The notes beneath the pieces are model-generated. The model had not been told where the DNA came from, made no database searches, and worked only from the letters and a program-made list of their open reading frames with translations. From an uncultured Lachnospiraceae bacterium (GTDB lineage Bacteria > Bacillota > Clostridia > Lachnospirales > Lachnospiraceae): a stretch of DNA of 6,716 nt. The translations under genes and the position numbers were made by a program. Numbering within the stretch: position 1 is the first letter of the stretch; each line of letters starts with the position of its first letter. The DNA lies in NCBI GenBank assembly GCA_945788595.1, contig CALZMS010000051.1, positions 1 to 6,716 on the forward strand, given 5' to 3'. Positions 1 through 6,407 of this stretch are shown one piece after another.

Positions 1-229
1 GCATGCCGCAAACACTCAGCATAGCTGCCACAAAAGCATTCAGAAGCTTCTGATGTTTTTTTCCCAGTCCCATAGCCGCGCCTGGATTCTCCAGTCTGTG
101 CAGAAGGACTTTTCCCCCAAGCACAGGCTTCTCCTCTCCATCTTTCAGATGATGCATCATATATTTTTTTATTGCCTCATCGCCTGCGTACAGGGCCAGA
201 ACTGCTGACAGCGTTTTTGCTCTGCTCAT
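1..229 (-). CDS. Signal peptidase II (LspA)-like protein, N-terminal part, cut by window edge
   Basis: Seventy-six codons are visible before the window ends; there is no stop. The ATG at 227-229 has an AGGAG site 7 bases upstream, and that site lies in the last codons of the preceding gene, so the two are probably translationally coupled. The translation aligns by eye with the first half of lipoprotein signal peptidases: GDEAIKKYM (residues 17-25) matches the DQLTKY segment at the end of LspA helix 1, and LENPGAAMGLG (residues 46-56) matches the conserved N-x-GAAFG segment. LspA is a membrane aspartyl protease that removes signal peptides from prolipoproteins. Its two catalytic Asp residues lie further on and cannot be seen here. 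The first helix looks short and weakly hydrophobic and the second motif has Met for Phe, so this may be a divergent paralog rather than the housekeeping enzyme. The family call is moderate; activity is unknown. Confidence 0.6.
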   Translation of the reverse strand, partial: MSRAKTLSAVLALYAGDEAIKKYMMHHLKDGEEKPVLGGKVLLHRLENPGAAMGLGKKHQKLLNAFVAAMLSVCGM

Positions 230-231
230 GT

Positions 232-765
232 TTACTCCTCAGTTTTTTCTTCAGCGGCTTCTTCTACAGTTGCCTCTTCTTCAAAATCCTCGTCCTCTTC
301 TCCGGCTTTTTCCTCAGCAACTTCTTTCGCAGCCTTTACCTCATCTTCGTCCGCATCGGAAGGATTAACTACTTCCCCTTCTGCAAATTCTGCCTCACAT
401 ACCGGCATGGGAGCTCCGCATTTCATGCAGAACGCTGCATTGGCCGGTACAGATGCACCACACTCCGGACATGTATTTTCGCCGCGATACTGGCCGATCT
501 CCTCTTTGCAGGAAGCCACTTCGGCTTTCAGCTCTGTGATATCCTCGCAGATGGCGGTAAGCTCTGCATCCATTGTCTCACCCTGCTGATATCTTCTGTA
601 GATCATCTCACCCATTTCTTCATAATTCTGAGCGATCTCATGATTTGCTGTATGGATCTGGCTTTTCAGTTTCTGAATTTCCACAAAATTCTCTGTCTTT
701 TTGCCGATCACTTCTGCGGTCTCTCCAAAATTCTTTTTGAGTTTGCTTAATACATCTTCAAACAT
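232..765 (-). CDS. Zinc-ribbon protein with N-terminal coiled coil and acidic C-terminal tail
   Basis: A 177-residue soluble protein of unknown function. I start it at the ATG at 763-765 because GAAAGG (775-780) lies 9 bases upstream; the in-frame ATG at 772-774 directly abuts that site and would be too close. Residues 1 to about 90 are charged and helical with heptad-like spacing (KLKKNFGETAEVIGKKT and onward), a probable coiled coil. A zinc ribbon follows, with paired cysteines CPEC (99-102) and CMKC (113-116). The last 54 residues contain 26 Asp or Glu. There is no signal peptide or membrane segment. It starts 75 bases after the clpX stop, with no convincing terminator between, and ends 2 bases before the LspA-like gene, so it is probably transcribed with both. 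Zinc-ribbon plus coiled-coil proteins of this shape are common hypothetical proteins in clostridia. A scaffold or adaptor role is possible but not shown. Confidence 0.85.
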   Translation of the reverse strand: MFEDVLSKLKKNFGETAEVIGKKTENFVEIQKLKSQIHTANHEIAQNYEEMGEMIYRRYQQGETMDAELTAICEDITELKAEVASCKEEIGQYRGENTCPECGASVPANAAFCMKCGAPMPVCEAEFAEGEVVNPSDADEDEVKAAKEVAEEKAGEEDEDFEEEATVEEAAEEKTEE

Positions 766-840
766 AGCTAACATCCTTTCTTATCATTATGAACCCTTTA
801 TAACTATTTTATACATGATCGCAGCAAAACTTACGATCTG

Positions 841-2238
841 TTACTGCTTTTCTTCCAGATACATGGTCTCCTGACCACGCATCAGAATCCTCGGACCGCC
901 GGTCTTTGTCACATATTCTCTGGTGATCACAACCTCTCCGATGGAGGCGTCCTTGGGGATCTCAAACATGATATCCAGCATAAATTCCTCAATGATCGCC
1001 CGGAGCGCTCTGGCCCCTGTATCTTTCTGCAATGCTTTGCCCGCGATCTCTCTTAATGCATCATCTTCAAACACCAGATTTACTTCATCCATGGCCAGAA
1101 GCTTCTGATACTGTTTTACAATGGCATTTTTCGGTTTTTTCAGAATTTCCACAAGCATATCCTGTGTCAGACCCTGAAGTGTAAAGATCACTGGCAAACG
1201 TCCCAAAAACTCAGGGATCATACCGAACTCTCTCAGATCTTCTACCGTCGTTTTATCCAGAATATTTTTATCTTTATCGTATTTGTCTTTCAGGTCTGCA
1301 TTGAAACCGATGGAAGCCTGTTTATTCAGGCGATTCTTTACGATCTCTTCCAGATCCGGGAATGCGCCGGCGCAGATAAACAGGATATTCCTGGTATTAA
1401 CGGTCGTCAGAGGCACCATGGCATTTTTAGAATTGGCCCCTACCGGCACTTCCACATCTGCTCCTTCCAGAAGCTTCAGCATGCCCTGCTGCACAGCTTC
1501 ACCGCTGACATCTCTCTGGTTGGTATTTTTCTTTTTGGCGATCTTATCGATCTCGTCAATAAAAATAATACCATGTTCAGCTCTCTCTACGTCATTATCC
1601 GCAGCAGCCAGAAGCTTGGAAACCACACTTTCGATATCATCACCAATATATCCTGCTTCTGTCAGAGAAGTGGCATCGGTCAGCGCCAGCGGCACATCCA
1701 GAAGTCTGGCCAGTGTCTGTACAAGATAAGTCTTTCCGCTTCCTGTGGGACCAATCATCAGCATATTGGATTTTTCTATCTCTATACCATCGGAGGTGTC
1801 CGCATTGATTCTTTTGTAATGATTATATACGGCCACAGAGATTGCCTTCTTAGCGTGTTCCTGTCCGATCACATACTCATCCAGCCCCGCTTTGATTTTA
1901 TGGGGTGCCGGCAGTTTACGTATATCAAAAGCTGCTTTTGGCTCTGTTTTCGGTTTTTTCTTTTTGAGACGCTGTCTTTCCGGTACCTGGTTGGTGATAT
2001 TGCCAAAATCCATCATCGGGAAGCTCTGCATTCCTGCCAGCAGATCATTATAATTAATGTTGCTGTTGTTCATTGAGTCGAAGCTCTTCTGCATACAGTC
2101 TGTACAGATGCAGATATTGTTCGGCAGAGAGATCATGCTTTTTACTTTACTCTCCGGTCTGCGGCAGAGCATGCAGACTTTTTCATATGTATCCTCTTTG
2201 TTCGTTGTATTCTGATCTTGTATTTTGTCTTCCGACAT
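841..2238 (-). CDS. clpX: ClpX-family AAA+ unfoldase, divergent paralog
   Basis: A 465-residue ATP-dependent unfoldase of the HSP100/ClpX family, which unfolds substrates and feeds them to the ClpP protease in the cytoplasm. Visible parts in order: an N-terminal zinc-binding domain with CMLC (22-25) and CTDC (45-48); the core entry segment LDEYVIGQ (119-126); Walker A GPTGSGKT (163-170); pore-1 loop GYIG (197-200, usually GYVG); Walker B IIFIDEID (224-231); the ClpP-docking tripeptide IGF (310-312); the arginine-finger segment EFLGRLPV (343-350); and sensor 2 GAR (408-410). The RKHP of the RKH pore loop is replaced by SKNA (270-273) and the QEF after it is lost. Housekeeping clpX normally sits beside clpP; here no clpP is in the window, and a zinc-ribbon gene follows. 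I infer a second, specialised ClpX. The ATG is preceded by AGGAGG at 7 bases, and the gene has its own palindrome-covered promoter. Confidence 0.95.
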   Translation of the reverse strand: MSEDKIQDQNTTNKEDTYEKVCMLCRRPESKVKSMISLPNNICICTDCMQKSFDSMNNSNINYNDLLAGMQSFPMMDFGNITNQVPERQRLKKKKPKTEPKAAFDIRKLPAPHKIKAGLDEYVIGQEHAKKAISVAVYNHYKRINADTSDGIEIEKSNMLMIGPTGSGKTYLVQTLARLLDVPLALTDATSLTEAGYIGDDIESVVSKLLAAADNDVERAEHGIIFIDEIDKIAKKKNTNQRDVSGEAVQQGMLKLLEGADVEVPVGANSKNAMVPLTTVNTRNILFICAGAFPDLEEIVKNRLNKQASIGFNADLKDKYDKDKNILDKTTVEDLREFGMIPEFLGRLPVIFTLQGLTQDMLVEILKKPKNAIVKQYQKLLAMDEVNLVFEDDALREIAGKALQKDTGARALRAIIEEFMLDIMFEIPKDASIGEVVITREYVTKTGGPRILMRGQETMYLEEKQ

Positions 2239-2303
2239 TTACTGTCCTCCTGCGTTTCCTGCGATTCTTTTTGTGCAGGATTTTACTCTCTTTTCTTCGT
2301 CTT

Positions 2304-2332
2304 ATGATAGCAAATCCGCTATATTTTGTAAA
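2304..2332 (-). promoter_or_regulatory. Sigma-A-type promoter of the clpX transcription unit
   Basis: On the minus strand there is a -35 box TTTACA (2327-2332), a 17-base spacer, and a -10 box TATCAT (2304-2309) preceded by TGC, an extended -10 element. Each hexamer matches five of six consensus bases. The box lies about 65 bases upstream of the clpX start codon, leaving a leader of roughly 60 bases. No other gene lies between. The -35 box falls wholly inside the inverted repeat at 2317-2339. Confidence 0.75.
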
Positions 2333-2339
2333 TATAGCG
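2317..2339. repeat. Perfect 10-bp inverted repeat over the clpX -35 box, probable operator
   Basis: The arms CGCTATATTT (2317-2326) and AAATATAGCG (2330-2339) are exact reverse complements around a 3-base TGT centre. With one bulged base at 2316 the symmetry extends by three more pairs (AAT 2313-2315 and ATT 2340-2342). The repeat covers the -35 hexamer and half the spacer of the clpX promoter, where a dimeric repressor would block RNA polymerase. It does not match the CIRCE element of HrcA or the direct repeats bound by CtsR, the usual regulators of clp genes, so the regulator is unknown. There is no T-tract to make it a terminator. Confidence 0.7.
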
Positions 2340-2363
2340 ATTCTTACCTGTTTATAAAGAATC
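2339..2363. repeat. Second inverted repeat upstream of the clpX promoter
   Basis: GATTCTT (2339-2345) and AAGAATC (2357-2363) are exact reverse complements separated by 11 bases. The repeat directly abuts the operator-like palindrome and lies just upstream of the -35 box, a position typical of a second regulator site. Seven base pairs in AT-rich DNA can arise by chance, so support is weak. Confidence 0.35.
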
Positions 2364-2397
2364 TGGGAAATTATATTAAAAAATCCCATTGTTTTAA

Positions 2398-2427
2398 AAG
2401 GGCTGCTGTAAGCACACAGCAGCCCTT
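2398..2427 (-). terminator. Rho-independent terminator after the HPr-like gene
   Basis: The arms AAGGGCTGCTGT and ACAGCAGCCCTT pair perfectly over 12 bp around a 6-base loop (2410-2415). On the minus strand the GC-rich stem ends in a run of four T, followed by an AT-rich stretch. It starts about 20 bases after the stop codon of the HPr-like gene, so it closes the five-gene cdaA operon and separates it from the clpX unit. The T-tract is short but the stem is strong. Confidence 0.85.
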
Positions 2428-2447
2428 AACAGGGTAATCACCAGTTC

Positions 2448-2705
2448 TTATTTTTCGGGTGCCAGAATGGACGTAATAGCTGCAAGAGCTTCATCTTCAT
2501 CTACACCATCGCAGAAGAGCTCTATCTCATCTCCGCCCCGTACGCAGGAGCCAAGCACGCTTAATACACTTTTGGCATTAGCACTGCCGTCTCTGTAGGT
2601 AAATGTGATCAAAGATTTGTACTGCACGGCTTTTTTACAGATAACCCCCGCCAGATCCAGATCCAGTCCATTTGGATTGTTGATAACGATTTTTTTGTTT
2701 TTCAT
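2448..2705 (-). CDS. HPr-fold protein lacking the catalytic His15 (Crh-like)
   Basis: An 85-residue protein with the length and layout of HPr, the phosphocarrier of the PTS sugar uptake system. It aligns with Bacillus HPr without gaps around both phosphorylation sites. Where HPr has GIHARPA with His15, this protein has GLDLDLA: Asp15 replaces the His that takes phosphate from enzyme I, Asp17 replaces the conserved Arg, and Leu18 the Pro. It therefore cannot carry PTS phosphate in the normal way. Ser46, the HPr kinase target, is kept in NAKSVLSVL (43-51), and the C-terminal DEDEALAAI helix is typical. This pattern recalls Crh of Bacillus, which has Gln15 and Ser46 and acts only in regulation. 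The ATG lies 15 bases after the cdaR stop; an AGGAAG site overlaps that stop, which suggests coupling. Its place in the c-di-AMP operon suggests a regulatory link, which is inference. Confidence 0.88.
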   Translation of the reverse strand: MKNKKIVINNPNGLDLDLAGVICKKAVQYKSLITFTYRDGSANAKSVLSVLGSCVRGGDEIELFCDGVDEDEALAAITSILAPEK

Positions 2706-2720
2706 TTGTTTTTACACTTC

Positions 2721-4019
2721 CTATCTTTCAGCTGCTGAAGTTTTCTGTTCCAGCGATATCAGCTGCACATTCGTTTTGATTTCTGACAATAGCGTTATAT
2801 TATCCGGCAGAGTAATGGTTACCGGCAGATTATACGTTCCCGCTTCCAATCCGCTGCAGTCTATCTGTGCTTTGATGGAAGAAACAGAAACTCTGTTCAG
2901 CTCTTGCTGTCTGCCCCTTACCGTTACTGTCAGAGATGTGTCCGTAAATACAGTCTGTAATCCCTGTTTAAGATTCAATGTCTGTATATTCTGGGTGGGA
3001 AGGAAAATCTGCTTACTTCCCAGCGGCAGAATATTTACCTCCACAATAATGGACTCTGCCTGATTGGATACCGTCTTTGTTCCGCTGGGCAGGATATCTG
3101 CCAGATCGATCTTACATTCCACGTTTTCTTTGGCACTATTTATCTTTACCAGTTTTGAAGGAATCTCAATCTGATTGCCATTCTTTTTGAGAGTTTCCAG
3201 GGCATCCTCTGTACCGGCCAGAGAAATTTCACTGGGAGTTGTTACAATACCGGTCACTGTGTATCCAGATGCCGGTTCTCCCTGGGGATCGCAAGTAAAT
3301 GTAATTCCACTGACTGTGCTCCAAAGTTCAACATAGACCTCCACATTGGAATCACCGATATCGAATGTCAGATACTGCATTTCTTTCTCTGACATAATTT
3401 CCTGATTTTTATCATAGATGACCAGGTCTGCCTTCTTGGAACTATTGACTGTCATACCTTCCACACTGACATTCGCCACCACACGGTCGATCTTCTCTAC
3501 GATGGACTGGGGACCGCTGACACTGATCTTTTCAGGATTGGCATAGATCTTGCCCACCTCATAGCCGGCACCGGGAACACTGTCACCGTAATTTACGGCA
3601 ATCATAAAATCTTTTGTCTCCCGTTCTTCAATTTCGATGGGAATCGTTGTCGGCGATACGGTAATATTCTCTGCAGAAATATCCTTACACTTTACCGTCA
3701 CCGGAACCATGATCGGGGTGGAATCCATATCCACGATCTGTGTCAGATCCGCTTCCACCACAATGTCCTCGTTTCTCTTCGTCACCTTGGATGAATTTCC
3801 GTGCAGCGTCACGCTGACTGTCTGATGACTGCTGTCCAGCCGGTAGGTCATCCCACGGCTCTCAATATAAGAACCGTTGGTCACGTTCACTTTTATGCTG
3901 CTGTATACCTTCTGTATGATCGGATCATTGATATTGCCGATCACAAGCCAGATGACAAAGGCAATGGCGACAGACGCCAATTTCAATGTCCAGTTATTCT
4001 TAAGCCTCTGTTTCAACAC
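2721..4019 (-). CDS. cdaR: CdaR, YbbR-domain regulator of the diadenylate cyclase
   Basis: A 432-residue membrane-anchored protein with one N-terminal helix (about residues 12-29, LASVAIAFVIWLVIG) followed by an extracellular beta-rich part of four YbbR-like repeats, at roughly 35-130, 137-220, 225-330 and 335-425. In Firmicutes CdaR binds the membrane part of CdaA and modulates c-di-AMP synthesis. I start it at GTG 4017-4019: AAAGG lies 8 bases upstream and the protein then begins with the family-typical MLKQRLKNNWTLKL. An ATG 14 codons upstream (4059-4061) is in frame but gives an unusual extension. With the GTG start the gene overlaps the end of cdaA by 20 bases, so the two are translationally coupled. 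The length is close to known members. The family call is firm; the exact start is likely but not certain. Confidence 0.92.
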   Translation of the reverse strand: MLKQRLKNNWTLKLASVAIAFVIWLVIGNINDPIIQKVYSSIKVNVTNGSYIESRGMTYRLDSSHQTVSVTLHGNSSKVTKRNEDIVVEADLTQIVDMDSTPIMVPVTVKCKDISAENITVSPTTIPIEIEERETKDFMIAVNYGDSVPGAGYEVGKIYANPEKISVSGPQSIVEKIDRVVANVSVEGMTVNSSKKADLVIYDKNQEIMSEKEMQYLTFDIGDSNVEVYVELWSTVSGITFTCDPQGEPASGYTVTGIVTTPSEISLAGTEDALETLKKNGNQIEIPSKLVKINSAKENVECKIDLADILPSGTKTVSNQAESIIVEVNILPLGSKQIFLPTQNIQTLNLKQGLQTVFTDTSLTVTVRGRQQELNRVSVSSIKAQIDCSGLEAGTYNLPVTITLPDNITLLSEIKTNVQLISLEQKTSAAER

Positions 4020-4881
4020 CGTCACGTCCTTTCCGGTTTCTGCGCTTCTTTTCCAAAGCATAGCCGTCTGCCTGAAGCGCTTTCAGCTGTTCCTTCAGTT
4101 CCGCCGGTGTAACATTCGTACGGATCCGGCCTTTCTGCGCATAGGATACATTTCCCGTCTCCTCCGAAACGATGATCGTCAGTGCATCAGACACCTCACT
4201 GATCCCCACAGCAGCCCTGTGTCTTGTACCCAGGTTCTTGTTAAGAGACAGATTATCCGACAAGGGCAGATAACAGGTTGCCGCCTGAATCCTGTCGTTG
4301 CGGATCAGTACAGCTCCATCATGTAGCGGAGTATTATGCTCGAAAATATTGATAATCAGCTGACTGCTGATCAAAGAGTCGATCTCAATACCTGTTTTTT
4401 CATATTCTGACAGAATAATATCCCGCTCCAGAACCATCAGCGCGCCTGTTTTTACTGCACCCATCTCAAAACTGGCCCGCACCAGTTCTTCTATGGATGC
4501 ATCACTGATACGAACCACACCGTCCTTTTCCCGGTTCAGCACGCCCAACATGGAAAAAGTATTTTTTTCTCCCAGCTGTTCCAGCATTTTCCGAAGCTCC
4601 GGCTGAAAAATCACGACCAGCGCCACCAGGATCACTGTACTGATATTTTTAAAGATCCAGAGGATCGTTTCCATCCCGGTGATCTGTGCCACCAGAACCA
4701 CAATAGCGATCAGGATAATGCCTTTGAACAGCGTATATGCCCGTGTCTGCTTGATCCACAGGATAAAATAATAAACCACCACTGCGATCAGAAGGATCTG
4801 TACCAGATCAATAATCTCCACCTGCTGCGGCAGAGACAGCCCCGTAAGAACTCTTCTGAGCGCCTGTAAAATCTGTCTCAC
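4000..4881 (-). CDS. cdaA: CdaA, membrane diadenylate cyclase (c-di-AMP synthase)
   Basis: A 293-residue enzyme that condenses two ATP into c-di-AMP, a second messenger controlling potassium and osmolyte transport and cell-wall balance. Three membrane helices are visible at about 25-43, 52-68 and 72-92, followed by the coupling segment FQPELRKMLEQLG (92-104) and the DAC domain. The catalytic motifs are intact: DGA at 188-190 within PLHDGAVLI, and GTRHR at 218-222 followed by AAVGISE. The basic C-terminus is typical of the family. The start codon is GTG (4879-4881) with GAAGGGG 7 bases upstream. It begins 19 bases after the stop of the polytopic membrane gene and its end overlaps cdaR. Length and architecture match CdaA of Bacillus and Listeria, and it should be active. 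Confidence 0.97.
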   Translation of the reverse strand: MRQILQALRRVLTGLSLPQQVEIIDLVQILLIAVVVYYFILWIKQTRAYTLFKGIILIAIVVLVAQITGMETILWIFKNISTVILVALVVIFQPELRKMLEQLGEKNTFSMLGVLNREKDGVVRISDASIEELVRASFEMGAVKTGALMVLERDIILSEYEKTGIEIDSLISSQLIINIFEHNTPLHDGAVLIRNDRIQAATCYLPLSDNLSLNKNLGTRHRAAVGISEVSDALTIIVSEETGNVSYAQKGRIRTNVTPAELKEQLKALQADGYALEKKRRNRKGRDGVETEA

Positions 4882-4900
4882 GTATTAACCCCTTCTCATT

Positions 4901-5953
4901 TCATTCCTGAATATGCTGCATTGTCTCTTCCAGCTGAGATTCCAGATCATGGATCTGTACATCCTGCTCAGCAGTCTCCTTACCGGATTCTGCAATTGAG
5001 GAATTTTCCGGCAGGAATGTATCCTCTTCCCCGGCATCATCCTGCTGTTCTTCCCCCAAAAAGTACTCCCCATCTACCTTCGGGACTGCCTTTACATAAT
5101 AATAGTAGTCATCATCCTCAAACTGAATACGCTGGGTCTTCTTGTACTCCAGTCCACAGCAGAAAAAGGTGAGGATTTCTCCAAACAGTACCGCTGCCAG
5201 AATCCCGGGAAACATTTTTCCTACAGTCATGGATGTTTCCATAAAGAAACCACCGGCAAAAAGAAGAACAATAAAGGCAAATGCCCCGCAAAGCAGTGCG
5301 ATCTGCCATGCGAAGGAAACAGACAGTCTCCTCAGCGCATATACGATCAGAAATACACTGGCCAGAATGATCAGTAAAAGCACAATATCCGTCTTAGCCA
5401 TCATACCGTCCATCAGCTGCGTGACAACCGTAGTAAATTCTTTAACTTCCACCCCATGGATTGCAGGCGCACTCTGCGCAACAATGGATACTATGGCATA
5501 GATCAGTGTGCCGCTGCAGATCGGCAAAAGCGCAGCCGGTCCCAAAAGAAGTCCTCCGCCTACAGCCACCATAGGAGAAAGTCCAAAATGAAGAGCCAGC
5601 GGCATGATCAGCAAAAGCAGAACGTATTTGTCTGAAAATCTCTGCAGAAAAATATACAGCAGAAGAAGCATAAGCACCACGAACACGAAAGCAAACAAAT
5701 GCACCCCGTAGCTTTGCAGGATCAGAAGCACGGCCGCCAGCATAATCATCACCATATTGGGCAGCACAGCACTGATCAGAGAAAGTGCCAGAAGAATAAA
5801 CATATTATCCAGTCTTGTCATATAGCCGATCTGTGTATTTATCGTGGAAAACGTAAGATACGCCAGCACGAATTTCAGCAGCGGAATAAAAAGAAAAGCG
5901 TATTCTTCCGCTATATTGATACACAGCCGTCTGAATTTCCATACCTGTTCCAT
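4901..5953 (-). CDS. Polytopic membrane protein with acidic, tyrosine-rich cytoplasmic tail, unknown function
   Basis: A 350-residue protein I cannot assign to a named family. Residues 1-268 are strongly hydrophobic with about eight or nine membrane helices (around 19-37, 50-66, 68-84, 86-104, 109-128, 130-158, 188-206, 215-235, 248-267). A glycine- and proline-rich stretch VGGGLLLGPAALLPICSG (131-148) could line a pore or form a re-entrant loop. The last 80 residues form a soluble acidic tail opening with EDDDYYYYVKAVPKV (279-293) and ending in a short helix that could form a coiled coil. I see no ABC, MFS or enzyme signature. The ATG has AAGGAG 5 bases upstream, and that site overlaps the stop region of the gene before it. 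It lies directly ahead of cdaA, so a role in c-di-AMP signalling or envelope homeostasis is plausible but unproven. Confidence 0.85.
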   Translation of the reverse strand: MEQVWKFRRLCINIAEEYAFLFIPLLKFVLAYLTFSTINTQIGYMTRLDNMFILLALSLISAVLPNMVMIMLAAVLLILQSYGVHLFAFVFVVLMLLLLYIFLQRFSDKYVLLLLIMPLALHFGLSPMVAVGGGLLLGPAALLPICSGTLIYAIVSIVAQSAPAIHGVEVKEFTTVVTQLMDGMMAKTDIVLLLIILASVFLIVYALRRLSVSFAWQIALLCGAFAFIVLLFAGGFFMETSMTVGKMFPGILAAVLFGEILTFFCCGLEYKKTQRIQFEDDDYYYYVKAVPKVDGEYFLGEEQQDDAGEEDTFLPENSSIAESGKETAEQDVQIHDLESQLEETMQHIQE

Positions 5954-5962
5954 AATAACTCC

Positions 5963-6364
5963 TTATTTTTCCTCGTCCTTATCCGGTTCATATTTCTGCT
6001 GCATTTTTTCCAGCTGATGATCCAGATAACGCTCCATTTTCTTTGCCCTGGCAAAGCGCAGGGAACATAGGGCATACGTAAGCACCGAATATACGATCAG
6101 CAGGATCACATAACCAACGATCCACCCTGCAGCCATGCCCTGAAGATTCAGAGTATAGACCGTATCCAGAAGCTCTACACCGTTTCTGAGAAGATACAGG
6201 GCGATCAGCAGTATATAGCCTATGGTCACCAGGAAAAAATTTCGGACCAGATGCAGTCCGATATAATCACTGCGATAGTATCTGGCAATTTTCAGATATC
6301 CTCCTGCTTCTGAGGATGCAAACTGTTCTATTTTTGCCATTCTGCGGATTTTTCCGGGATTCAT
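5963..6364 (-). CDS. Small two-helix membrane protein, unknown function
   Basis: A 133-residue protein of no family I recognise. I start it at ATG 6362-6364 because a strong GGAGGAGG lies 4 bases upstream; in-frame codons further upstream would read through the probable promoter. A basic N-terminus (KIRRMAKIEQF) is followed by two membrane helices at about 43-60 and 76-101, then a charged C-terminal helix (RFARAKKMERYLDHQLEKM, 103-121) with coiled-coil character and an acidic end. Both ends are probably cytoplasmic by the positive-inside rule. It is the first gene of the unit that leads through the polytopic membrane protein to cdaA and cdaR, and is separated from the next gene by 9 bases. 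Confidence 0.82.
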   Translation of the reverse strand: MNPGKIRRMAKIEQFASSEAGGYLKIARYYRSDYIGLHLVRNFFLVTIGYILLIALYLLRNGVELLDTVYTLNLQGMAAGWIVGYVILLIVYSVLTYALCSLRFARAKKMERYLDHQLEKMQQKYEPDKDEEK

Positions 6365-6407
6365 GCTGCCTCCTCCATTCCATAAATAAAGCTCCATAAT
6401 TATATTT

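Noticed and set aside
172..750. Long plus-strand open frame opposite the zinc-ribbon gene
   Set aside because: It is the antisense of a gene rich in GAA/GAG codons, giving a Phe/Leu/Cys-rich low-complexity translation with no family match and no ribosome site.
766..840. Possible promoter or terminator between clpX and the zinc-ribbon gene
   Set aside because: TTGCTG and TTATAA at 18-base spacing are weak, and the GATCG/CGATC repeat is only 5 bp with a 12-base loop and no T-tract.
41..1620. Recurrent CAGAAGCTT words
   Set aside because: They occur inside coding frames at Lys-Leu-Leu or Leu-Lys-Leu codons and reflect codon preference, not a regulatory repeat.
1283..2076. Plus-strand open frames opposite clpX
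   Set aside because: They are shadows of the conserved ClpX frame, overlap each other in different frames and have serine- or cysteine-rich translations without motifs.
2361..2388. TGGGA/TCCCA inverted repeat beside the terminator
   Set aside because: The stem is only 5 bp around an AT-rich loop of about 16 bases, which is expected by chance.
2183..2389. Minus-strand 68-residue frame upstream of clpX
   Set aside because: It runs through the clpX promoter and the start of clpX in another frame, is rich in Arg/Lys and has no ribosome site.
4017..4061. ATG at 4059-4061 as the cdaR start
   Set aside because: It would add 14 residues atypical for the family and overlap cdaA by 62 bases; the GTG at 4017-4019 has a well-placed ribosome site.
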